Shown: piece after piece, positions 7,932-13,624 of the stretch | Layout of the letters: every line of letters begins with the position of its first letter | Numbering within the stretch: position 1 is the first letter of the stretch | DNA from: an uncultured Dialister sp. | Lineage (GTDB): Bacteria > Bacillota > Negativicutes > Veillonellales > Dialisteraceae | DNA length: 19,263 nt | Direction: 5' to 3' | NCBI GenBank assembly: GCA_900314595.1 | Contig: OMVW01000045.1 | Span: forward strand, 1 to 19,263 | Notes under the pieces: model-generated | The model's database searches: none | What the model saw: only the letters and a program-made list of their open reading frames with translations | What the model was told of the DNA's origin: nothing | Made by a program: the position numbers and the translations under genes

Positions 7932-9090
7932 TTGCCTGCCGGTTCGACTTGTCCTTTTGTGGCATTTGCGCCTGGAGCTTTTTGGTATTCGTTGGGCCTT
8001 CCCTTCCGACTTGAGCGCCTGAGGCATTTGTGCCTGGTGCTTTTAGGTATTCGTATGGCCTTCCCTTCCGACTTGGCCATCTTAGGCATTTGTGCCCGGA
8101 GCTTTTTGGTATTCGTATGGCCTTCCCTTCCGACTTGAGCGCCCCGACTTGGCCATCTTAGGCATTTGTGCCCGGAGCTTTTTGGTATTCGTATGGCCTT
8201 CCCTTCCGACTTGAGCGCCTGAGGCATTTGTGCCCGGAGCTTTGGGGTATTCGTTTCGCCTGCCGGTCCGACTTGGCCATCTTAGGCATTTGTGCCTGGA
8301 GCTTTTTGGTATTCGTATGGCATTCCGTTTCGACTTGAGCATTGGCGGCATTTGTGCCCGGAGCTTTTTGGTATTCGTGTGGCCTTCCCTTCCGACTTGA
8401 GCGTTGGCGGCATTTGTGCCCGAAACTTTGAGGTATTCGTGTGGCCTTCCCTTCCGACTTGACCGCCTGAGGCATTTGTGCCCGGAACTTTGAGGTATTC
8501 GTATGGCATTCCCTTCCGACTTGACCGCCTGAGGCATTTGTGCCCGGAACTTTTTGGTATTCGTTGGGCCTTCCCTTCCGACTTGAGCGTTGGCGGCATT
8601 TGTGCCTTGAGCTTTGGGGTATTCGTTGGGCCTTCCCTTCCGACTTGAGCGTTGGCGGCATTTGTGCCCGGAGCTTTGGGGTATTCGTTTCGCCTGCCGG
8701 TCCGACTTGGCCATCTTAGGCATTTGTGCCTGGAGCTTTTAGGTATTCGTTGGGCCTGTCCTTCCGACTTGACCGCCTGAGGCATTTGTGCCCGGAGCTT
8801 TTAGGTATTCGTTGGGCCTGCCGGTCCGACTTGGCCATCTTAGGCATTTGTGCCCGGAGCTTTTTGGTATTCGTTGGGCCTTCCCTTCCGACTTGGAATG
8901 GGGAGGCTTTTTAGCGCAGCGCCTTTTTCGTATTCGTTGGGCCTCCCTTCCGACTTGACCGCCTGAGGCATTTGTGCCTGGTGCTTTTAGGTATTCGTTT
9001 CGCCTGCCGGTCCGACTTGAGCATTTGCGGCATTTTCCCCTTGAGCTTTGGGGTATTTGTATGGTCTTTCTGTCCGACTTGCAGCGTTAA
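7932..9090. repeat. 62-bp tandem mosaic repeat array (18 units plus a partial)
   Basis: Units begin with GGCATTTG at 7961, 8023, 8085, 8161, 8223, 8285, 8347, 8409, 8471, 8533, 8595, 8657, 8719, 8781, 8843, 8905, 8967 and 9029. Each is exactly 62 bp, except the third (76 bp). A 3' partial unit occupies 7932-7960. Fixed blocks are GGCATTTGTGCC (a dyad, GGCA and TGCC around TTTG), GGTATTCGT and CCGACTTG. Between them three slots take alternative versions. Slot A is TTG, GGG, TAG or GAG. Slot B is TGGGCCTTCCCTT, ATGGCCTTCCCTT, TTCGCCTGCCGGT and others. Slot C is GAGCGCCTGA, GGCCATCTTA, GAGCGTTGGC or GACCGCCTGA. There are no unique spacers. It lies between the EamA gene and the tRNA operon. Confidence 0.95.
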
Positions 9091-9099
9091 AACACTTAT

Positions 9100-9136
9100 C
9101 CCCCGGCTCCGCCGGTACCTTCCCATCCAGGGAAGG
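9100..9136. other. Paired short inverted repeats at the array's right flank
   Basis: CCGGC-TCC-GCCGG is followed by ACCTTCCC-ATCCA-GGGAAGGT, two adjacent perfect hairpins just after the last 62-bp unit. Neither has a U-tract. The stretch 9091-9456 contains no credible gene. Confidence 0.4.
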
Positions 9137-9235
9137 TGGTGACCGGTATCATGCTGATGGTCTTCCTCATCTGTATCCTGCCTGTAAGTGCTGAAAATAT
9201 AAAAATCCGACGCTCACGAATTTGTGCCGCACCTG

Positions 9236-9262
9236 CCCGAGACTCCCCGTCCTCCGATTCAA
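9236..9262. repeat. Degenerate 9-bp repeat tract, copy 1
   Basis: CCCGAGACT, CCCCGTCCT and CCGATTCAA lie in 9-base register, followed by AGGTC. The same start and end (CCCGAGACT ... CCGATTCAA.AGTC) recur at 9361-9401. Confidence 0.55.
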
Positions 9263-9320
9263 AGGTCCTCCCCTTCAAGGCTCTCTTTTCGATTTCAAGT
9301 CTATCCAATGAATTCCCCAT

Positions 9321-9355
9321 CAAAAAGGCGCTGCTTCATGAAATCCTGCAGCGCC
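9321..9355 (-). terminator. Second minus-strand terminator below the tRNA operon
   Basis: GGCGCTGC (9327-9334) and GCAGCGCC (9348-9355) form an 8-bp perfect stem. On the minus strand it is followed by TTTTTTGATG. No gene ends here, so it most likely backs up the tRNA operon terminator about 100 bases upstream. Confidence 0.6.
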
Positions 9356-9360
9356 ACCTC

Positions 9361-9396
9361 CCCGAGACTCCCGAGAATCCCGACACCCCCGATTCA
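9361..9396. repeat. Degenerate 9-bp repeat tract, copy 2
   Basis: Four nonamers: CCCGAGACT, CCCGAGAAT, CCCGACACC, CCCGATTCA. It shares its ends with the copy at 9236 and flanks the hairpin at 9327-9355 on the other side. Confidence 0.6.
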
Positions 9397-9447
9397 AAAG
9401 TCTTTTTAACGGAAAGTTTTTATTTCCACCCCAAAGCCTTTCGTCAG

Positions 9448-9484
9448 ACAATAAAAAAGCACAGTCCACAGACTGTGCTTTTCT
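9448..9484 (-). terminator. Terminator of the tRNA operon
   Basis: AAGCACAGTC (9457-9466) pairs with GACTGTGCTT (9471-9480) around a 4-base loop. On the minus strand the stem is followed by TTTTTTATT. It begins right after the 3' end of tRNA-Arg. Confidence 0.88.
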
Positions 9485-9485
9485 T

Positions 9486-9562
9486 TGGTGACCCAAGAGA
9501 GATTCGAACTCCCGACACCTTGATTCGTAGTCAAGTGCTCTATCCAGCTGAGCTATTGGGCC
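9486..9562 (-). tRNA. tRNA-Arg (anticodon ACG)
   Basis: A 77-nucleotide cloverleaf on the minus strand with encoded CCA. The acceptor stem GGCCCAA pairs with TTGGGTC. The D arm reads AGCTCAGCTGGATAGAGC. The anticodon stem CTTGA/TCAAG holds the loop with ACG. The T arm contains GTTCGAATC. ACG (inosine at position 34) reads the CGN arginine codons. It is the second gene of a two-tRNA transcript, 3 bases after tRNA-Trp. Confidence 0.96.
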
Positions 9563-9565
9563 ATA

Positions 9566-9641
9566 TGGCAGGGGCAGAGGGACTCAAACCCCCAACCTAC
9601 GGTTTTGGAGACCGTTGCTCTATCAATTGCGCTATGCCCCT
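9566..9641 (-). tRNA. tRNA-Trp (anticodon CCA)
   Basis: A 76-nucleotide cloverleaf on the minus strand with encoded CCA and discriminator G. The acceptor stem AGGGGCA pairs with TGCCCCT. The anticodon arm ACGGT-CTCCAAA-ACCGT gives CCA, and the T arm has GGTTTGAGTCC. It is the first gene of the tRNA transcript. Confidence 0.96.
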
Positions 9642-9680
9642 GCAGGCATTCAACGGTTTCCCATTGCTTGCGACTGAATA

Positions 9681-9709
9681 ATCATAACAGATATTTTCAT
9701 TTTTTGCAA
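9681..9709 (-). promoter_or_regulatory. Promoter of the tRNA-Trp/tRNA-Arg operon
   Basis: On the minus strand, TTGCAA (9704-9709), a 17-base spacer and TATGAT (9681-9686) end about 40 bases before the tRNA-Trp 5' end. Confidence 0.82.
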
Positions 9710-9782
9710 GTCTTTTTTGAAATATTTTTACAAAATCCCGCTGTATTTCCTTTTCAGAATGGGCAATTGGAATAATAGTGGC

Positions 9783-9838
9783 AAGTGGTAAGTAGTAAGT
9801 GATAAGTGAAGGCGGCGCCTTAAAATTATAAAGGCGCC
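9783..9838. repeat. Heptamer array joined to a GGCGCC hairpin
   Basis: AAGTGGT, AAGTAGT, AAGTGAT, AAGTGAA lie in exact register (9783-9810). They are followed by a hairpin with GGCGCCTT (9814-9821) and AAGGCGCC (9831-9838). The pairing of heptamers with a neighbouring hairpin repeats the arrangement near gltB, pfkA and the BI-1 gene, yet no gene ends here. Confidence 0.7.
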
Positions 9839-9859
9839 ATATTTACGTTCCGCCCATTT

Positions 9860-9900
9860 CTATTCCCCAAAACTGAAATTTTTTCATTTTGGGGGAATAG
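9860..9900. other. Long near-perfect hairpin in the regulator's upstream region
   Basis: Arms 9860-9878 and 9882-9900 (CTATTCCCC... and ...GGGGGAATAG) pair over about 18 bp, with one bulge and one mismatch around a 3-base loop. No U-tract follows on either strand. It lies in the divergent region between the tRNA promoter and the regulator promoter. The surrounding 9710-10150 is AT-rich and gene-free. Confidence 0.6.
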
Positions 9901-9924
9901 GAAGTCTTAAGGTGACTTATTTCA

Positions 9925-9952
9925 TTGTATTTCCTTATAGAAATATTACAAA
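9925..9952. promoter_or_regulatory. Imperfect dyad, possible operator
   Basis: TTGTATTTC, a 6-base centre (CTTATA) and GAAATATTACAA form an inverted repeat with a 3-base gap in one arm. It lies about 110-130 bases upstream of the regulator promoter. Its role as a binding site is a guess from symmetry and place. Confidence 0.25.
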
Positions 9953-10058
9953 TGGAAAGGATTCGCAGTTTCCGTTTATTATTTGTTTTTATTTTCTATC
10001 AAAATCATTTATGGATTACAAAAACGCAAGTATAAGCGTCTTTCATGATTAGTTAATA

Positions 10059-10088
10059 TTGGACTCTTGTTAAAAAAAGGCCGATAAT
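10059..10088 (+). promoter_or_regulatory. Candidate promoter of the pilus operon
   Basis: TTGGAC (10059-10064), an 18-base spacer and GATAAT (10083-10088) would start a leader of about 70 bases before the LytTR regulator. The -10 box is one base from consensus. Confidence 0.6.
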
Positions 10089-10164
10089 AAAAATGATAAA
10101 GAAGGTTTAATTGAAGAATTGAGGAAACCCGGGGCCGCCCGTTTGTTATTGGGAGGTGATTCCT

Positions 10165-10911
10165 ATGATACATATAGGATCAATCAGTGAGCATCCGGAG
10201 ATTTCACGCCAGGTGGAAAGCGTCTGCGGGAAGTATCTGCGGGACGAGGGGAAAGCGTGCGCTTTTTACTCCTACGAGAATTCCTACGTATTTCAGCAGG
10301 ACCTGGAACGGGGAAAGCGGGATTTCGACCTGCTCTTCCTGGATACGGCTATGCGGGGCATCAACGCGGTGGATCTGGCAGACCGCATCAACAGGCGGAA
10401 AGACGTGCCTGTCATGGTTTTCCTTTCCGCTGCGGCCCAGGGCTACTATGAAGATGCATTCCGGGTGGGAGCGGTCCATTTCCTGCAGCTGCCCATGAAG
10501 GATAAGGACCTCCTCATCGCGCTGAAGCGGGCCCTTTCGGTCCTGGAGCACCGTTGGCATAGGAAACTCCTCTTCAAATCCACGGAAGGGGAAGCAGTGG
10601 TGGACCTGTCCACTCTGGAAGCGGTGGTGAGCGACGACCATCATCAGGTGCTCTGCCTTTCCGACGGATCCACGGAGGAAGTGCGGACGAAACTCACCCA
10701 GCTGGAGAAACGGCTGAAGGATGCTTCCCCCTTCTTCTTCATCACTTCCTGCCGGGGTGTGCTGGTGAATCTGGAGCAGGTCTCTGAAGTCCTGCCGGAC
10801 CGGGTGGTCACGAAGACCGGACGGAACCTCCCTATCTCGAAAAGGCGCTATCCCGATGTCCGCGCAGCCTTTATCCGCTATCATGGCGGAGATGAGGAGG
10901 ATCTGGAGTAA
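10165..10911 (+). CDS. LytTR-family response regulator with atypical receiver
   Basis: A 248-residue DNA-binding regulator. Residues 1-125 fold as a CheY-like receiver with the phosphorylatable Asp60 (LLFLDTAM) and Ser89. Residues about 137-242 form a LytTR domain, which in this family binds direct repeats in promoters. Two receiver hallmarks are missing. The acidic pair after strand 1 is replaced (IGSISEH), and the invariant Lys before Pro is Leu109 (FLQLPM). It may therefore act without classic phosphorylation. No histidine kinase gene adjoins it. ATG 10165 is preferred over an in-frame GTG at 10156, because GGGAGGTGA overlaps that GTG and is well spaced for the ATG. It heads the pilus operon, 25 bases before the pilin gene, so control of pilus genes is likely. 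Confidence 0.9.
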   Translation: MIHIGSISEHPEISRQVESVCGKYLRDEGKACAFYSYENSYVFQQDLERGKRDFDLLFLDTAMRGINAVDLADRINRRKDVPVMVFLSAAAQGYYEDAFRVGAVHFLQLPMKDKDLLIALKRALSVLEHRWHRKLLFKSTEGEAVVDLSTLEAVVSDDHHQVLCLSDGSTEEVRTKLTQLEKRLKDASPFFFITSCRGVLVNLEQVSEVLPDRVVTKTGRNLPISKRRYPDVRAAFIRYHGGDEEDLE

Positions 10912-10936
10912 GTGTACATGGGAGCAGGAGGTCATT

Positions 10937-11305
10937 ATGGAGAGAAAAAAGAAAAAGGGATTTATGCTTCTGGAACTCATCATCGTGGTGGCCATCATCG
11001 GCATACTGGCCGCTGTGGCCGTGCCGAATCTGACGGGCATGACGGATGATGCAAAGATTGCCAGGATCCAGTCGGACCTTTCGGCCATGGGGACGGCCTC
11101 TGAGGTGTACTACGTGAAGAACGGGTCTTATCCGACAAGCCTGGATCAGCTGGTAGGGACCGATGAAACGTCGGGATACCTGAAAAAAGTGCCGGAGCCT
11201 CCGGACAAGAACGTGACCTATACCATTGCCAATGGGACAATCAAGGCCACTTTCAAGGGAGTGACGTATTCTTCTGACGGCACCAATACAAAATCGACGA
11301 CGTAA
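10937..11305 (+). CDS. Type IV pilin / GspG-like major pseudopilin
   Basis: A 122-residue prepilin. A short basic leader MERKKKKG is followed by the cleavage site G|F and a hydrophobic helix (FMLLELIIVVAIIGILAAVAV) with Glu at +5. The peptidase encoded next would cut before Phe9 and the subunit would be inserted into the inner membrane. The small C-terminal domain contains VYYVKNGSYPTSLDQL, close to the corresponding stretch of GspG-type and ComGC-type pilins, and ends in a polar Thr/Ser-rich tail. AGGAGGT lies 6 bases before ATG 10937. As first structural gene of the operon with a full consensus N-terminus, it is the best candidate for the main filament subunit. Confidence 0.9.
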   Translation: MERKKKKGFMLLELIIVVAIIGILAAVAVPNLTGMTDDAKIARIQSDLSAMGTASEVYYVKNGSYPTSLDQLVGTDETSGYLKKVPEPPDKNVTYTIANGTIKATFKGVTYSSDGTNTKSTT

Positions 11306-11325
11306 CAGGCAGCGGGGAAATGCTT

Positions 11326-11901
11326 ATGAAAAGGACAGGGAGTGAATCGCGCCTCCCATGGATCTTTCTGTGGGAAGAATGGAAAGTTCCGTGTGGAAGT
11401 GCGGCCCTCTGCCTTTTTTATTTCGTCCTTCTTCATGAGGGAGCCGGATTTCTTTCGCCAGCTTTTTTTATTCTCCTCCTGGCAGGCGCCGCGGCAGAGG
11501 ACGGTTTCACCGGTTATATTTCCGATATCTGGAGCATCCTCCTCACCGTCCTTGGCCTTCTCATGGCATTCATGACGGGGGACGTGCTCCTTTCCGCCTC
11601 TTCAGGCCTCCTGGCGGCCGTTATTTACACGATTTTATATTTCCTTTCCAAAAAATCCATGGGGACCGGGGATATTTTTTTATCCGCCGGAGCCGCCTGC
11701 TGGCTGACTCCGGTGACCTGTCTCCTCTTCATCTGGTTTTCGGCCCTCACTGCCCTTCTATTTTCGGCTTATTTCCTTCTGACAGGGAAATGGAACCGGA
11801 AGAGTCCGGTGCGGTTCGGGCCTTTCATGGCACTGGGAGGGATACTGGCTTATGGGATGGAAATATGGCTTCCCCTGCCGCCGGGGCTTCCTTTTGGTTG
11901 A
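11326..11901 (+). CDS. Prepilin peptidase (A24 family), peptidase domain only
   Basis: A small polytopic inner-membrane aspartic protease that removes prepilin leader peptides. The conserved pair of aspartates is present: one in AAAEDGFTGYISD (about residues 56-67) and one in the GxGD motif (MGTGDIFL, about 112-119). RFGPFMALGG near the C-terminus matches the family's PFGP motif. At about 191 residues it lacks the N-terminal zinc and methyltransferase domain of full PilD/GspO enzymes. ATG 11326 is better placed than ATG 11320 with respect to GGGG at 11314-11317, though either could be used. Its 3' end overlaps the next gene by 50 bases. Its substrates are presumably the pilins encoded around it. 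Confidence 0.88.
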   Translation: MKRTGSESRLPWIFLWEEWKVPCGSAALCLFYFVLLHEGAGFLSPAFFILLLAGAAAEDGFTGYISDIWSILLTVLGLLMAFMTGDVLLSASSGLLAAVIYTILYFLSKKSMGTGDIFLSAGAACWLTPVTCLLFIWFSALTALLFSAYFLLTGKWNRKSPVRFGPFMALGGILAYGMEIWLPLPPGLPFG

Positions 11902-12331
11902 AGCCCTCCTTGTAGCGCTCATCCTCACCCTGGGCGCAGCATTCACCATGCCCTCACTCCGGGACTGGCAGGAGGAGCGGGAACTGGATATGGCCGCCCA
12001 GACCCTGGCAGCCTCCATACGGCAGGCAGCGGTGCTGGCAAAAAACGATGCGGAGACTTCCGTCAGGGTAAGCAGGAATTACCACTTCAACGCCAATACG
12101 GACGCCAATGGACGGGTGATATACTACACCAGCCGGGGAGCCAGGAGGATGAAGCCTTCCGGCACTCTTCCCAGTCGGATAATTCTTTCGGGAAGCTTAG
12201 CCCTGGTCTTTGACAAGCAGGGTTTTGCCGGGCAGGGGCAGAATTATTCCGTTTATCTGTATACGAAGGACAGGAAATATAAACGCCAGGTGACGGTGGC
12301 CATGTACACCGGGCGGGTGCGGGTCACCTGA
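11852..12331 (+). CDS. FimT/GspH-like minor pilin
   Basis: A 159-residue prepilin. The leader MGWKYGFPCRRG is cut before Phe, followed by LLVEALLVALILTLGAAF with Glu at +5. The soluble part holds the GspH/FimT pattern: a long helix (LDMAAQTLAASIRQAAVLAKNDAET) then beta strands ending in VAMYTGRVRVT. In known systems such minor pilins start filament assembly, and some bind DNA. The start lies inside the peptidase gene; GGGAGGG stands 10 bases ahead of it, and the overlap implies translational coupling. Confidence 0.85.
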   Translation: MGWKYGFPCRRGFLLVEALLVALILTLGAAFTMPSLRDWQEERELDMAAQTLAASIRQAAVLAKNDAETSVRVSRNYHFNANTDANGRVIYYTSRGARRMKPSGTLPSRIILSGSLALVFDKQGFAGQGQNYSVYLYTKDRKYKRQVTVAMYTGRVRVT

Positions 12332-12340
12332 GGAGGCACT

Positions 12341-12706
12341 ATGAGAAGAAAAGGATTCGTCATGATTTATGCCCTTTCCGCCATCCTCATCACCGGCCTT
12401 CTGGCAGCAGGCGCCGCTTCTGCCATCAGGTATGCCCTTTCCCTGGAAAGAGAGAGGGAAAGGGGCCTGGATGAAGTGCTCATCGCCCAGGACGTGATGG
12501 AACGGGAGAAATACAACCGCCGCTTTTCTGCATCCGAGCCTTCTTTGGTAAATGAAATCGAGCGGAACGGCAGGCGTTATGAAGTGGAAGTCAACCGCCG
12601 GTTGCGGGTGGTGGAAGGGATACCCATGGTGGAAATTTCCTGTACCGTGAAAAGCGCAGGAGAGGAAGGCATACGCCTTGCCACCCTTATGGAGGGAGAA
12701 CTATGA
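12341..12706 (+). CDS. Minor pilin-like protein lacking Glu5
   Basis: A 121-residue protein with a basic leader MRRKG, a G|F junction and one hydrophobic helix (FVMIYALSAILITGLLAAGA). The +5 residue is Tyr instead of Glu, which among pilins is typical of tip or complex-capping members such as GspK. The rest is charged (RERERG, NRR...) with a small beta region. GGAGG sits 7 bases before ATG, and the gene overlaps the next by 4 bases (ATGA). Size and place resemble GspI/PilV. Exact subfamily uncertain. Confidence 0.72.
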   Translation: MRRKGFVMIYALSAILITGLLAAGAASAIRYALSLERERERGLDEVLIAQDVMEREKYNRRFSASEPSLVNEIERNGRRYEVEVNRRLRVVEGIPMVEISCTVKSAGEEGIRLATLMEGEL

Positions 12707-13233
12707 AAAAGCGCAAAGGATTCCTTCTCCTGGAGGCCCTGACGGCTCTCCTTCTCCTCTCCGCCCTGGCCATATCCGTTTTCCCCCTGGCAGGGCGCAT
12801 GGCCGGCGCTTCTTTCCTGGGTTCTCTCCGGGCAGAAATGGGCGAGACCGGGCTCTTTGCCATGGATTTCATGACGGAAAAAATCAGGAACTCCATGAAT
12901 CCTTCCGTTTCTCCCGTTTCCGGAGACCGGTTCACCTATTACGCGAAAAATGCCTGCGGCGACCCTGCCCCCTACGAGCTCATGCTGAATCAGGAAAAAA
13001 TAAAGGTGGAATTATACAACGGCCTGGTGCAACCGGTGACCGGAGAAAAATCGGGGAGCGGGGAAAGAATCCCCCTCTCCGCCGGAGAAGAGGGCCTTTT
13101 CCGGCGGCAGCCGGGCAGGCCGGTCCATATTTCCTTCATCCTCTCTCAAAAGGATGGGGAAGAATCCATCGTTTATGAAACTTCCATCCTTCCCTACGCT
13201 GACTTTTACAGGAAGGGGCAGGCCTATGAATAA
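12703..13233 (+). CDS. PilW/GspJ-like minor pilin
   Basis: A 176-residue prepilin. The leader MKKRKG is followed by FLLLEALTALLLLSALAISVF with Glu at +5. The larger beta-rich domain after residue 60 and the position after an H-like and an I-like pilin match the usual H-I-J order of minor pilin operons. A stretch around residues 130-150 is rich in Gly, Arg and Glu. Translation is coupled to the gene before it by a 4-base overlap, and to the next by 8 bases. Confidence 0.78.
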   Translation: MKKRKGFLLLEALTALLLLSALAISVFPLAGRMAGASFLGSLRAEMGETGLFAMDFMTEKIRNSMNPSVSPVSGDRFTYYAKNACGDPAPYELMLNQEKIKVELYNGLVQPVTGEKSGSGERIPLSAGEEGLFRRQPGRPVHISFILSQKDGEESIVYETSILPYADFYRKGQAYE

Positions 13234-13624
13234 GCACAGAGGCAGCATGGGGCTCCTCCTCCTTCTCTTCCTCGCTTCCCTCCTCACGGTGGCCGGGGCC
13301 TTTCTCCTCTTCGCCGGGAGAAGCAGGACAACCCTTGCCGTTTATCAGGAAGGGCTCATCTCCGTCTATGCGGCAGAAAGCGGCGCCAACTGGGCCCTGG
13401 AAGCGCTGAAGGCGGCACCCCTGGACCGGCGGGTCACTTTCGACGTGAACCGGCGCCATGTGACAGTGGAGGCTGAAGAGCACGACAGAAGCGGCAGGCT
13501 CACTGCATCCGCAGTGAGCAAATCCGGAAATTACAAGCGATATATTTCTATTTCCTACTCCGTGACTGAAGAGGACGGAGCGCGCAGGTTACAGGTGGAG
13601 GACATCCAAAGTGACAAGAGCTGA
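13226..13624 (+). CDS. PilX/GspK-like small membrane-anchored pilin protein
   Basis: A 132-residue protein with a short basic start (MNKHRGSMG), one membrane helix (about 9-29) and the segment VYAAESGANWALEAL, which matches the conserved A-E-x-G-x-x-x-A-L region of the PilX N-terminal family. It has no G|F junction and no Glu at +5, so processing by the peptidase is doubtful or would occur at RGSMG. GGAAGGGG lies 8 bases before ATG 13226. The 3' end overlaps the PilM-PilN fusion gene by 14 bases. It fills the last slot (K/X) of the minor pilin set. Confidence 0.72.
   Translation: MNKHRGSMGLLLLLFLASLLTVAGAFLLFAGRSRTTLAVYQEGLISVYAAESGANWALEALKAAPLDRRVTFDVNRRHVTVEAEEHDRSGRLTASAVSKSGNYKRYISISYSVTEEDGARRLQVEDIQSDKS

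Noticed and set aside
7932..9090. CRISPR array
   Set aside because: The units are contiguous 62-bp repeats with no unique spacers. Variable parts are drawn from a small shared menu, and no cas genes are nearby.
9136..9681. A 181-codon plus-strand open frame
   Set aside because: It runs through the tRNA terminator and both tRNA genes on the other strand, and its sequence looks like translated non-coding DNA.
10204..11088. A 294-codon minus-strand open frame
   Set aside because: It is antisense to the LytTR regulator and the pilin gene, which both have clear motifs and ribosome binding sites.
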